A stretch of 64,000 bases of DNA from Promethearchaeota archaeon (GTDB lineage Archaea > Asgardarchaeota > Thorarchaeia > Thorarchaeales > Thorarchaeaceae). How positions within the stretch are numbered: the first letter of the stretch is position 1; every line of letters begins with the position of its first letter. The position numbers and the translations under genes are program-made. Below, piece by piece: positions 53,617 through 63,396 of this stretch. Where the stretch lies: assembly GCA_014728035.1 (NCBI GenBank), contig WJMJ01000131.1, positions 117,381 to 181,380 on the forward strand. Reading direction: 5' to 3'. The notes under the pieces are model-generated. The model was not told the origin of the DNA, searched no databases, and saw nothing but the letters and a program-made list of their open reading frames with translations.

Positions 53617-54792
53617 GTGTTCCAAATGAATAACTCAGTTCCACTCATGACCGCAGCAATACGTGGAAAGCAAAACGAAGTTCAGGCAATTCTAGATAGA
53701 GGAGAGAATCCAAATCAGAGTGACGACTTTGGAAGAACTGCAATAATATATGCTGCATCTAAGAGTGAATTCGACATCATCAAGATATTAGTAGATGCAG
53801 GTGCAGATGTTAACAAACAAGATAAGGAGGGCTGGAATGCACTGATGGTGGCTACTAATGAGGGAGAAATAGACATTGTGAGATATCTTATAGAACAGGG
53901 GGCTGATGTAAATAGTAGAACCGTAGGAGGACAATCAGTTCTTCAACTTGCTGTTGCAACAGGAAAACAGGAAATCACCAAACTATTAATCGAGTGTGGA
54001 TCAAATCCTGGATATGTTAGACCAGATGGATATACGGTACTAATGGCTGCAGTGCAAGGAGAGGATATTCAAATTATACAAGGATTGCTGACAGACTACA
54101 AGCTGGATATTAATCGTGAACAACCAGATGGTTGGAATGCATTACGATATGCAGTAGATACGGGAAATACAGCTATAGTGAAGACACTTTTGGAACACGG
54201 CGCAGACCCCAATTGGTCGAATAAAAATGGTTACTCCCTACTGGTAATAGCAATAGAGAATGGCTTGCCAGAAATAGCTCATTTGATTATCAAACATGGA
54301 GCTCAAATCAATACAAGATTTGGTTCCGGTTGGACCGCCCTCACTCTAGCATCTCAAAAAGGACAAGCGGATATTGTCACCAAGCTCATTGAGAATGGAG
54401 CAGATATCGATATCCAGTTAGATTCGGGACAGTCAACATTGATGACAGCAGCCTCAAGTGGAAAACAACAAATTGTAGATATTCTAATTGAGAGAGGTGC
54501 AAATATTCATCTCACAAGAAAGGATGGATATACCAATCTCATGGCAGCTGCAGAGGGAGGGCTAACCGATTTCGCACAATATCTAGTTGAGGAAAATATA
54601 GAGATAGATGAACAGACAGAATCCGGAGCAACAGCATTAATGATAGCTGCTCAAAGAGGGAATGTAGATTTTGTCAAACTTCTTCTTGACAATGGTGCAA
54701 GCCCCAGTATTCAAGACAACTTTGGGAAAGTGGCAAAAGACTACGCCAAGATGAACAAACATGAAAATATTGCGACTATGCTTAGCTCCTAG
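53617..54792 (+). CDS. Ankyrin repeat protein
   Basis: About 11 repeats of the type GWNALMVATNEGEIDIVRYLIEQGADVNS. Confidence 0.95.
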   Translation: MFQMNNSVPLMTAAIRGKQNEVQAILDRGENPNQSDDFGRTAIIYAASKSEFDIIKILVDAGADVNKQDKEGWNALMVATNEGEIDIVRYLIEQGADVNSRTVGGQSVLQLAVATGKQEITKLLIECGSNPGYVRPDGYTVLMAAVQGEDIQIIQGLLTDYKLDINREQPDGWNALRYAVDTGNTAIVKTLLEHGADPNWSNKNGYSLLVIAIENGLPEIAHLIIKHGAQINTRFGSGWTALTLASQKGQADIVTKLIENGADIDIQLDSGQSTLMTAASSGKQQIVDILIERGANIHLTRKDGYTNLMAAAEGGLTDFAQYLVEENIEIDEQTESGATALMIAAQRGNVDFVKLLLDNGASPSIQDNFGKVAKDYAKMNKHENIATMLSS

Positions 54793-54844
54793 TATCATCA
54801 CGCTTAAAACGGTCTATATCCGAAAACTCAATGGGTTATAGTCA

Positions 54845-55315
54845 TTGACAGAAGTCCAGCAATCATTTGAGAGGTTAATCTCCCTGGCAATAGAGAGGGA
54901 GGTAGAAGCTTATGAATTCTACACAAAGGCTGCAGAGGAAGCAACTCTTTCTTCATCAGCGAAACTGCTCAAGGAGCTTGCAGAACAAGAAGTATCTCAC
55001 AAGGAAAAGCTTGAGAACGCTCTAAAAGAGGGCGTGTGTGGTACTTTCGAATGCAAGACAGAAGCAGAATTTGAGAAATTAGACTTGGGAAAATACTTAG
55101 TGGATGTACCATTAAAACCAGATTCATCACCTCAAGATATCCTTGTGGTAGCAATTAAGAGGGAAGAAGGAGCGTATGATTTCTACAAATCACTATCAGA
55201 ACTGACCAGTGTGTCAGCACATAGAACGGTTTTTGAAACATTAGCTGAAGAAGAGCAAAAACACAAAGAACGTCTGCAGCAGATGTACGACGAGGTTTTC
55301 TCACCAGACATGTAA
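54845..55315 (+). CDS. Rubrerythrin/ferritin-like protein
   Basis: AIEREVEAYEFYTKAAEEA...ELAEQEVSHKEKLE and second ExxxxxFY...EEEQKHKERL. TTG start. Confidence 0.85.
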   Translation: MTEVQQSFERLISLAIEREVEAYEFYTKAAEEATLSSSAKLLKELAEQEVSHKEKLENALKEGVCGTFECKTEAEFEKLDLGKYLVDVPLKPDSSPQDILVVAIKREEGAYDFYKSLSELTSVSAHRTVFETLAEEEQKHKERLQQMYDEVFSPDM

Positions 55316-55320
55316 TAATA

Positions 55321-55341
55321 GTAAGGGCCGTTGGCCCTTAC
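55321..55341 (+). terminator. Perfect 9-bp hairpin
   Basis: GTAAGGGCC-gtt-GGCCCTTAC between convergent genes. Confidence 0.6.
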
Positions 55342-55355
55342 TTTAACAATAAACA

Positions 55356-56633
55356 CTAATTCTTATGCAGTTTTGGAGCCGCAATGAAAGTCAAACCTTT
55401 CTTAGTTAGCTCTTCAGCTGTTCGGTTCAAAGCATGATGCTTGTCCAGATAATTTCTAAGCATCTTTGGCATATCTCCCGATTCGATAATTTCACTCTTA
55501 TCGCGGAAATAATCAAGGATATCACTGGGGTGATCACGAGTGACATCAATCTCAGGAATTCCTCCCTCATGTTTCGCACTTATATTCTTGACATGATCAG
55601 CTAATTCAACTAATTCTTCAGTACGGTCGTAGGGTTGACGTACAATAGATTTGTAGGTTTCAGTAATGTGATGTTCTAAGCGAACCACATCTTCAAACCC
55701 AAAATCGTCCCGAATGAAAGCTGCGAGTTCTATGGTGGATTTATCCACACTGTTTGATAGATTGAATCCAATAAGGGGAGTCGTACCATCAGGCCGACTA
55801 AATAATTTCGCGGTCAATAATGTCCAAAGACAAGCATATGGATTATCATTGCCCATGAATACAGAAATTTTGAACTCCAAATCAATACCTAATTTATACA
55901 GTATATAACCAACAAGAACACTTCCAGGATTGATGTTTAGAACTTGCTTTACCCCATAAGTTGTATAATAATGCAGAAATTCATCAGCCCATTTTAATAC
56001 ATAATCATTGGGCATGCCAACTCCACCAAAGTATCCAGTAATTGTTTCTGGTCCACCAAGATGAATATTTACAGGAGCTCCATCTGGGCCAGGTGCAGTC
56101 CCCTTGGTATCAAGAGTTTCAACGTAGGATGAACCTAAGATTTGCATTGCAGCAGCAAAAGCCACAATATCGTCATCTTGTGTCTGTTCCTTCATTTTTC
56201 TAACGCGGATAAATCGCCCAGGCATAAGTTCTTCCTTGTCAATTGCCTGCTTTGCCTGTTCAATAAGCCAAGGAAAATACTGACACGCACTTATCTCAAG
56301 AGTTACTGCAAAACTATCATCGAAGCTCATTGATTCTGCCTTATCACCCAAAACCTTCTGACGGAAATCTGAAATGCTAATGAAAGCACCTTTATCACGC
56401 TGTTCTTGAAGCCATTTCAAGTCAGCCAAGTAAGGAGATTTCTTCTTCTCCAAAACAGCAAGTAGGTGTTCCAACCTGCGAGCTTCTGCAGCTTTCTTAT
56501 TGATTTCTTCTACCCCTCCGTATTTTTCAATTATCTTCAGTAATTCGGTAATCAGAGGGTTATCCTCATTCAGGAGAAAATCGTTTATTGCTTCGAGTTG
56601 TGTAGCATCGATTCTTAGCTTTTCTCTGTCCAT
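55356..56633 (-). CDS. Conserved hypothetical protein (430 aa)
   Basis: Long ORF with globular composition. No family recognised. Confidence 0.6.
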   Translation of the reverse strand: MDREKLRIDATQLEAINDFLLNEDNPLITELLKIIEKYGGVEEINKKAAEARRLEHLLAVLEKKKSPYLADLKWLQEQRDKGAFISISDFRQKVLGDKAESMSFDDSFAVTLEISACQYFPWLIEQAKQAIDKEELMPGRFIRVRKMKEQTQDDDIVAFAAAMQILGSSYVETLDTKGTAPGPDGAPVNIHLGGPETITGYFGGVGMPNDYVLKWADEFLHYYTTYGVKQVLNINPGSVLVGYILYKLGIDLEFKISVFMGNDNPYACLWTLLTAKLFSRPDGTTPLIGFNLSNSVDKSTIELAAFIRDDFGFEDVVRLEHHITETYKSIVRQPYDRTEELVELADHVKNISAKHEGGIPEIDVTRDHPSDILDYFRDKSEIIESGDMPKMLRNYLDKHHALNRTAEELTKKGLTFIAAPKLHKN

Positions 56634-56795
56634 TTCAAGACCATCCAATATGTTCGACTATTGATAATAAGCCAAGATAGCCCAATACTTGATTATTAAA
56701 AAACGATTCTGAAAGAACATTAAACATGTAATTGGTATAAAAATTAAATTGTTGAAAGTGAAACTGAGCATTACTGAAATACGTTCGCAAATGAA

Positions 56796-57383
56796 TCATT
56801 CAGCTGTCTCGAATACTTGTAATTCTTTGAAAGAATCACCATCTCCAAATATTGGAGATATATCACGAAGATATGAGCGAAACTTTGGACCAACTAATCC
56901 TACAAAAATTCCACCAACAGTCACTTGAATCCAATTGATACCAAGAAGTTCTTCCCAGGCTGCAATTTCACCAAACATAATGCTCTCAAAGAAAAAATAT
57001 CCCGCCAACATAGCTAAAGCACCAAGAACAATTCCAATAACATCCATGATACTAAGGTTATGAGACCTTCTCGCCTGTAGACTGAAGGCACCCACGATGA
57101 ACCCCTCCAGACCCTTGACAAGCAAGGTGATTGGAGCAAAAGGTATGAAGCCCAAAGCAACATCTGCCATCGCAGATCCAAATCCACCAGCTATTAGACC
57201 ACCTATTGGACCTAGAAGAAGACCACTGAGCATCACCATTGTATCCCCAATATTTAGATATCCAGAGGTTGTTGGAAAAGGAATTGCAACAACCGCAGTT
57301 ACAACAGTGGTAAGAGCTGTAAATAACGCCAATAAGACGATATACAATGTGGAATTTGTGGTGCTTGAGCTAATTTTTTCCAT
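56796..57383 (-). CDS. ECF transporter S-component-like membrane protein
   Basis: GYLNIGDTMVMLSGLLLGPIGGLIAGGFGSAMADVALGFIPFAPITLLVKGLEGFIVG. Confidence 0.8.
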   Translation of the reverse strand: MEKISSSTTNSTLYIVLLALFTALTTVVTAVVAIPFPTTSGYLNIGDTMVMLSGLLLGPIGGLIAGGFGSAMADVALGFIPFAPITLLVKGLEGFIVGAFSLQARRSHNLSIMDVIGIVLGALAMLAGYFFFESIMFGEIAAWEELLGINWIQVTVGGIFVGLVGPKFRSYLRDISPIFGDGDSFKELQVFETAE

Positions 57384-57463
57384 ATGAATTACTCACCGAG
57401 TTTAAACAAGTCATGCCTCTAAACCGCAATATATAACTTTGGGCCTATATATAGGTCATAATA

Positions 57464-58960
57464 ATGACCTCTTTCATAAAAGAAATGTTCTGCACCGAAT
57501 GTGAAAACAGGTACTCTGAAAAAACACAGCGAAAAATTTGCAATATCTGTAAAGAAGTATTGGAAGTCAGATACAATTACGAAGCAGCAAAAGAATCCAT
57601 GACGAAAAGGACAATCAAAAAAAGACCAAGAGGTATTTGGAGGTATTTTGAGCTTTTACCACTAATAGACAGGAGAAATGTCATTTCTCTTGGAGAAGGA
57701 CAAACCTTTCTGCATCATTGCAATTCACTTTCTGAAAATCTAGGTATTCCCAATCTCTTATTGAAGAACGAAACAACCAATCCTACAGGCTCATTTTTAG
57801 ACAGAGGAAGTAGTGTTGAAATATCAATAGCCAAAGAAAGAAAACAATACAAGATCTGTTGTGGTTCAACAGGGAATCTTGCTGCTTCTGTTGTTGCTTA
57901 TGCTGCTAAAGCGTCAGTTAGTTCAAAGGTATACATGGCACAGAAGGGGCGTATTGATATTGGAAAGTTCTATCAAATATTGGCATATGGTGCTGATGTT
58001 GAGATTGTAAAGACCAGAAAAGAAGCTATCTCGCTTGCATCACAAAAAGAGCCGATTTGTCATTCAATAACCTCATACAATCCACATTTCTTGGAAGGGA
58101 CGAAAACACTTGTCTTTGATCTTTGTGAACAACTAGACTGGAAAACGCCAGATTGGATAATTACTCCAATGGGAAGTGGTGGAAATATTTCAATGATCTG
58201 GAAAGGAATACTTGAACTTCAAGAAATGGGATTAATTGGATCAGAAACACCTAAACTAATTGGGACACAGGTGGAAGGTATTTCTCCAATAGTGGACGCA
58301 TTCAAAAACGGTCAAAAAACGGTAAGACCCTCTAGTGGAAAACCCAATCTTGCAATGGATATTGGAGTTGCAGAACCGGTATGTGGAAATAAGGCATTAG
58401 AGGCAATTAGAAAATCAAAAGGACTGGCAATTGATTTGACAGATAAAGAAATCATACAAAGTGTTAGAGACCTTGCCAGAAAAGAGGGAATATTTGCAGA
58501 ACCTGCATCAGCCACAACAATTGCTGCACTAAGAAATCTAGTAGCAGAACAAGTAATCAACCCAAATGATGTAGTGGTGTGTATGATAACAGGTACGGGG
58601 CTGAAATCACCAGAGATAGCTGAATCTTTTGTGCAAGGACGTAAAGATATTGGACATCTTCTAAGTAAATTTGAAGGACGAAAGTATACTACAGAGATTG
58701 GACGAACAAAAGTCTGTATTCTCAGATTACTTTCTCTAACAGATTCATACGGGTATGCTATTTGGAAAAACCTGTCAGAATCATATGGAATACAGATTTC
58801 AATCCCAAGTGTCTATCAGCATCTTACTGAACTTTCAAGAGGTGGATTGATTGTAGAAATTAAAACAATACTATCCCCAGAAAAGAGAGTTAGAAAATTC
58901 TATGACTTGACCGAGAGGGGGAGATGGACACTTGCTCAAATTGAGAAGATATCTGAATAG
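57464..58960 (+). CDS. Threonine synthase-like PLP enzyme fused to C-terminal PadR-type HTH
   Basis: PLP-fold region (LLKNETTNPTGSFLDRGSSVEISIAKE, CGSTGNLAASVVAYAAKA, GSGGNISMIWKG). C-term GRTKVCILRLLSLTDSYGYAIWKNLSESYGIQISIPSVYQHLTELSRGGLIVEI is PadR-like. Confidence 0.85.
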   Translation: MTSFIKEMFCTECENRYSEKTQRKICNICKEVLEVRYNYEAAKESMTKRTIKKRPRGIWRYFELLPLIDRRNVISLGEGQTFLHHCNSLSENLGIPNLLLKNETTNPTGSFLDRGSSVEISIAKERKQYKICCGSTGNLAASVVAYAAKASVSSKVYMAQKGRIDIGKFYQILAYGADVEIVKTRKEAISLASQKEPICHSITSYNPHFLEGTKTLVFDLCEQLDWKTPDWIITPMGSGGNISMIWKGILELQEMGLIGSETPKLIGTQVEGISPIVDAFKNGQKTVRPSSGKPNLAMDIGVAEPVCGNKALEAIRKSKGLAIDLTDKEIIQSVRDLARKEGIFAEPASATTIAALRNLVAEQVINPNDVVVCMITGTGLKSPEIAESFVQGRKDIGHLLSKFEGRKYTTEIGRTKVCILRLLSLTDSYGYAIWKNLSESYGIQISIPSVYQHLTELSRGGLIVEIKTILSPEKRVRKFYDLTERGRWTLAQIEKISE

Positions 58961-59053
58961 ATTGAGATAAGCGAAGTGTTTTAACTGAGGGCGAGTAATG
59001 CCTAGTGGGCAATTTAGCTACATGCCCGATGTCGAAATATAGAGGAAAGAGAG

Positions 59054-59428
59054 ATGAGTTGGATTCAAACTGATGATTGGAAAAACGAAAAACATGTACC
59101 TGTAATTGAAATCGAGAAAAAAGGAGATAACTTGTATCATATCATTATCTCAGTAGGAAAGGAAATACCCCATCCTAACACAACGGCACACCATATCAAA
59201 TGGGCAGATGCATTCTTTTTGCCAGAAGGAGAGAAATTCCCTGTTGAGATAGGCTATTGTACCTTTGATCACCATGGCGAATCGACAAAAGGAGCGGATA
59301 CAAGCAAAATGTACTCTGAGCCTTATGCAGTATTTGCTTTCAAAACCGAAAAGCCAGGAACAATAATGGCCACTTCATATTGCAACATTCACGGCCTTTG
59401 GAAAAGCGAAACTAAACTCAAGTTATAG
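59054..59428 (+). CDS. Superoxide reductase (neelaredoxin/desulfoferrodoxin-like)
   Basis: EKKGDNLYHIIISVGKEIPHPNTTAHHIKW, TFDHHG, YCNIHGLW. Canonical SOR His/Cys ligands. Confidence 0.9.
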   Translation: MSWIQTDDWKNEKHVPVIEIEKKGDNLYHIIISVGKEIPHPNTTAHHIKWADAFFLPEGEKFPVEIGYCTFDHHGESTKGADTSKMYSEPYAVFAFKTEKPGTIMATSYCNIHGLWKSETKLKL

Positions 59429-59441
59429 AAACAATACGAAA

Positions 59442-59466
59442 TCTGATCTGGTATTGCCAGATCAGA
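59442..59466 (+). terminator. Perfect 10-bp hairpin after SOR
   Basis: TCTGATCTGG-tattg-CCAGATCAGA then ccttatcTTTTT. Confidence 0.65.
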
Positions 59467-59487
59467 CCTTATCTTTTTGAACTTACT

Positions 59488-59733
59488 CTAACTAGCTTGT
59501 TCTTGTAGATGAGCATCCCATATGGTGTCCCCATCAGTCAAACCAGTAGCAACTACCCGTTTGCCAAGAGAATGAGCAAAGCTACCAAGGTCGTAATCAC
59601 GAGCAACCGCTTCATGGGGCTTGATAGCTGCAAGTTCATATTGCATACCATCATCGGTTGTGATGACATAACGATTCATAATTTTTGAAACTAATCCAAC
59701 AATCTCAATTTCTTCCAGACCACTATTCAACAT
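59488..59733 (-). CDS. Small hypothetical protein (81 aa)
   Basis: ORF with beta-rich OB-like pattern. Confidence 0.5.
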   Translation of the reverse strand: MLNSGLEEIEIVGLVSKIMNRYVITTDDGMQYELAAIKPHEAVARDYDLGSFAHSLGKRVVATGLTDGDTIWDAHLQEQAS

Positions 59734-59849
59734 GGGATGTCACTCTTCTTCAGAAGGTTCTTTCTCTCAATGGAAAGTGGTGGCTATCCAATATAACCTC
59801 ATTTGATGTATTATTTCTTATGACTGGTTTGTAAATTCGCGCGAATCGA

Positions 59850-60452
59850 TTAGGTTCGCGAAGGAGCCTTGATGATCCATTTTACCAAGTCTACATTCAT
59901 TGCATTTTCTTCAACAAATCGTTCTTGGTATTCGGGATTCTTTAATTTTAACCAGACATGTTGAGCACCCAAGTCGAAACCCACAACACGTATTGCATCT
60001 TGAATCGGTTTTGGACGGAACGCAATAGCACTTCCAATCAGCGAGATAATGAAAATACTAAGCAATCCAACATACCAGAGATTAAGCCCTCTGCCTACCG
60101 AAAGATCGTTTCCAGAAATAAATGTTGCAAAAAGAACTACTGAAAATAGAATACCATTGAAACACACACAGGTACTTCTAAACCTACAATCACTCTCGTC
60201 ATAGAAATAATGGTCTTCACAAACCGGAATAAGGAAAGTTCGAGTTTCAGGAGGTTTGAAACCCAATCGTCTTCTTTGTGATGGTGTGAACCCAGGTCTA
60301 TGTGATGGAGTAATGTACTCTTTTTTTCCGGGAACTATTGTGACACGTGTTTTTTTAGTGGCAGGTTCAGTACATACAGGACATATCTTTGGGAATCGTA
60401 TTTTTTCTTGGCGTATCCGAATAATTGGTTCATCAAATACAATCTTACTCAT
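59850..60452 (-). CDS. Hypothetical membrane protein with CPVC motif
   Basis: ICPVCTEPATKKTRV and two TM helices. Confidence 0.55.
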   Translation of the reverse strand: MSKIVFDEPIIRIRQEKIRFPKICPVCTEPATKKTRVTIVPGKKEYITPSHRPGFTPSQRRRLGFKPPETRTFLIPVCEDHYFYDESDCRFRSTCVCFNGILFSVVLFATFISGNDLSVGRGLNLWYVGLLSIFIISLIGSAIAFRPKPIQDAIRVVGFDLGAQHVWLKLKNPEYQERFVEENAMNVDLVKWIIKAPSRT

Positions 60453-60561
60453 ATTACACCACCGGGGACAACCATCAGTAAGAAACTAGCTAAATTAGTG
60501 TGTCGAAACAAGTAAGACGCTTGCAACCAATCATAGTAGAAACATACCATTTGCGTGCAAA

Positions 60562-61221
60562 CTAAGATGGTGTTCGAGCTTTCAGGAAACCTTGTTCTAC
60601 AAGCTCGCAAACAATATTATGGAAACCAGGACAAAGACTCCATCGCATTTCAAACTCACAGTTTTCACAAGTTTTCAGGAGTTCCAATGAACGTTTGACC
60701 ATCAACAGAACTACAAAACCGAGGTATAAAAGGTAGATTACGACAACTTTCTCAGTAAAGAGATAATCAATTGTCCCTCCAGCAATCAGAATTGATAGAC
60801 TAACGAGTGCAAAGGAGAAGCTCAAAAGAAACTTCTTTGCTATTCGAATTGGTTGCCTCTTATCAAAACCAGAGATAGTGATTAGAAGATACAAAAGAAG
60901 ACCACCAATACCGGAATAGAACATAAGAAATCTATTGTAAGACACTATTCGAAAAAGCCAGAGAAAAAAAAGTGGTAGAAAAGAAAGGATGAAGAAAAGA
61001 GAATTTAGAAAACATCCCATACAAAGACGTCGATTTCTTAGTTTGATAGTATGTTCAGAAAACTCAGCACATGAAGGATGATGAGAAAGTAAAAAGGGAC
61101 TCGTGATTGATAAAAAAAGACGAAGACGCGCAAGAATCGATTTTATTTCGAATTCAAGCCGTCCCCGAGATTTGTCATTTATGACTTTTTTACAACCTCG
61201 CTCGTCTTTTAGTGCGTTCAT
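60562..61221 (-). CDS. DUF2085-like membrane protein
   Basis: HPSCAEFSEHTIKLRNRRLCMGCFLNSLFFILSFL followed by several TMs. Confidence 0.55.
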   Translation of the reverse strand: MNALKDERGCKKVINDKSRGRLEFEIKSILARLRLFLSITSPFLLSHHPSCAEFSEHTIKLRNRRLCMGCFLNSLFFILSFLPLFFLWLFRIVSYNRFLMFYSGIGGLLLYLLITISGFDKRQPIRIAKKFLLSFSFALVSLSILIAGGTIDYLFTEKVVVIYLLYLGFVVLLMVKRSLELLKTCENCEFEMRWSLCPGFHNIVCELVEQGFLKARTPS

Positions 61222-61257
61222 GTATAGTCCCTATTCATCAAACTAATCCGATTAGTA

Positions 61258-61650
61258 CTATGGCCCTGGAATTAATGGTAATGCGGAAAAGATTGCAAGA
61301 CCTAGCAGTAAAGCTAGTAGAATTACAACTACAATTACAATAATTATCGTAATAATCCAAGCAACAATCGCACCACCCCAACCAACATCATGGCGGCTTT
61401 TGATAACATACCACTGAAGGATAATTGCCAGACAAAAGATGAAGATACCACCAGGAAGTAGTAATATCAAATAAGTCAAAGCGATAATGAAAGCGGTAAC
61501 GAATGTTGATCCTAAATCTCTATTCCTTCCGTGAACTGGGCCAAGTGCAAGACCTAGACAAAAGCCATAGATAAGGAATGCAACAACAAAACCAATGATA
61601 GCAATGGTTCCAATTACTCCGAGCGCGGCAATAAGCCATTCTAACTGCAT
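61258..61650 (-). CDS. Small multi-TM hypothetical protein
   Basis: Hydrophobic 130-aa ORF. Confidence 0.55.
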   Translation of the reverse strand: MQLEWLIAALGVIGTIAIIGFVVAFLIYGFCLGLALGPVHGRNRDLGSTFVTAFIIALTYLILLLPGGIFIFCLAIILQWYVIKSRHDVGWGGAIVAWIITIIIVIVVVILLALLLGLAIFSALPLIPGP

Positions 61651-62474
61651 TTCTCAAACTCCTGAATTTAGATAGTCTTTCAAATCACCTTCAGAGATAA
61701 AAGCATACTGGATAATCTTCAATGTATGAACAATAAGATAAGAATTGCATTTCAGGTCCTTGATTTTCATTATGGATATCTTTAGATTATGGAAAAAAGA
61801 ATTGCTTAAAGATAAACCAAAAACTAGGCTTCGAAGAAACGGGGAGATTTCACCAAGCCGCATTATCTAAGAGTGCATGTATTGGTCTACTAACAAGGTC
61901 TCGAATATACATATGCTGGCGAGTTCAGGGAGGGATATTCTCCAAGAACTCAAGTTGATACGCAGGATTAGGTTGAAACCACTTCGCGCTCGGGAATTGA
62001 GGAGAGATGATCACGACGAGACGTCCAAAACTGGATGATGCTCTCACGTACTGCAACACCATCGAAGATACGATTCAAAACAGTACAGATTGTGTCATGT
62101 GAATCGTCTTCCACATAGTTTTCAGTTTTCATCATATTCATTTCACATGCAGGGCATTCCATTTTCTATACTCACCTAATATGTATGTAGATTGTAATAA
62201 TAAAGGACAGATGTTTAGCGCAATCACCAAAGGAGCAATTTCGACAAAACTGGCTTTGAAAAACGTCAGATGAAAAAAAACAATAAATGCATGTTTATTG
62301 CTCAATACTTCCGAATATCACAAGAGAAAATCCGTATAATTATGGATTTAGTACTCGGGAGTATCCAGAGTTGTTAGAGTGAATCCATATGGATAAGAGT
62401 ATTAGACAATCTAGAAGTAGCGCTGAAGAAACATATTATATTATAAATTAGAGAAATAATATCTGGAAAAAGAT

Positions 62475-63332
62475 ATGACAGCATCCAGAACTGCAATAAA
62501 GGAAAAGATACTCTTAATTTTAGACCGGATGCCATGTCATGGATATGATTTGCTCGATTCATTAAACGGATATCATCGAAATCTAAGACTAACAACACTG
62601 TATAGATGGCTTCATGAAATGGAATCAGAGGGTCTTATTATTAGTTCAATGGAACCAGGTCTCACAGGTCCCAAACGCCGAGTATATCATCTTGGTCCAA
62701 GAGGAGAGTCAAAGCTTCGAGAGATTCTAAGAAGTGCAATAGAGGTCTTACTTCATTTCTTTAGTGCATATAGAGGATTCCTAACTGAAGACATCCAAGA
62801 TAATTTTGAAAAAGAAATACAAGCATCTTCATCGGGGAGAATCTTGCTAGTAGCTAATCCAAGATTAAATGAACCCATTATCAATATCATAAGATATCTT
62901 CTTACAAAATGCAGTAACAAATCAATTGATGCCATGGGTGATGTGGGATTGCTTAGAGTCTATGAAATCGACTACCGACAAGTGGAGGGAGTTGCACATG
63001 ATATGCCAGTTTCTAGTAACCGTTATTCGGAGATCTGGTTGAGCGGCACCTCAGATGCTAAAATGCTACCAATAATAATTGCAGAGTGTAAAAGGGCTCT
63101 AAAACCGGGAGGAGTTTTACGTATAATCGCACCATTTGTGTTTTTTGATGAGCCAACCGAACCAACACTAAGTGAATTCATTCGTGTTACGTCAGTACAA
63201 CTTTTTCCCGATTTGGGAATAGTAGAAGGCACGGAATTATCAAGTATTATCAATGAGCAGTTCCAGGATTATGGTATATCTGAAGTATTTCCGGGTTTGG
63301 TTTTATTTTGGGCGGTAAAAAATAAGATGTAG
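62475..63332 (+). CDS. PadR-family HTH fused to degenerate methyltransferase-like domain
   Basis: KILLILDRMPCHGYDLLDSLNGYHRNLRLTTLYRWLHEMESEGLI (PadR). C-terminal IIAECKRALKPGGVLRIIAPFVFF resembles the late strands of class I methyltransferases. Confidence 0.65.
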   Translation: MTASRTAIKEKILLILDRMPCHGYDLLDSLNGYHRNLRLTTLYRWLHEMESEGLIISSMEPGLTGPKRRVYHLGPRGESKLREILRSAIEVLLHFFSAYRGFLTEDIQDNFEKEIQASSSGRILLVANPRLNEPIINIIRYLLTKCSNKSIDAMGDVGLLRVYEIDYRQVEGVAHDMPVSSNRYSEIWLSGTSDAKMLPIIIAECKRALKPGGVLRIIAPFVFFDEPTEPTLSEFIRVTSVQLFPDLGIVEGTELSSIINEQFQDYGISEVFPGLVLFWAVKNKM

Positions 63333-63362
63333 TATTAATACTCGGATTATAAAGAAAAGAAA

Positions 63363-63379
63363 AGGGGACAGAGTCCCCT
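63363..63379 (+). terminator. Short perfect hairpin between convergent genes
   Basis: AGGGGAC-aga-GTCCCCT. Confidence 0.5.
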
Positions 63380-63396
63380 GTATACTAAAAATGGTT

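Noticed and set aside
59829-59865. TTCGCGCGAA...TTCGCGAA palindromic sequence
   Set aside because: Short and partly within a coding end. Insufficient evidence for a functional element.
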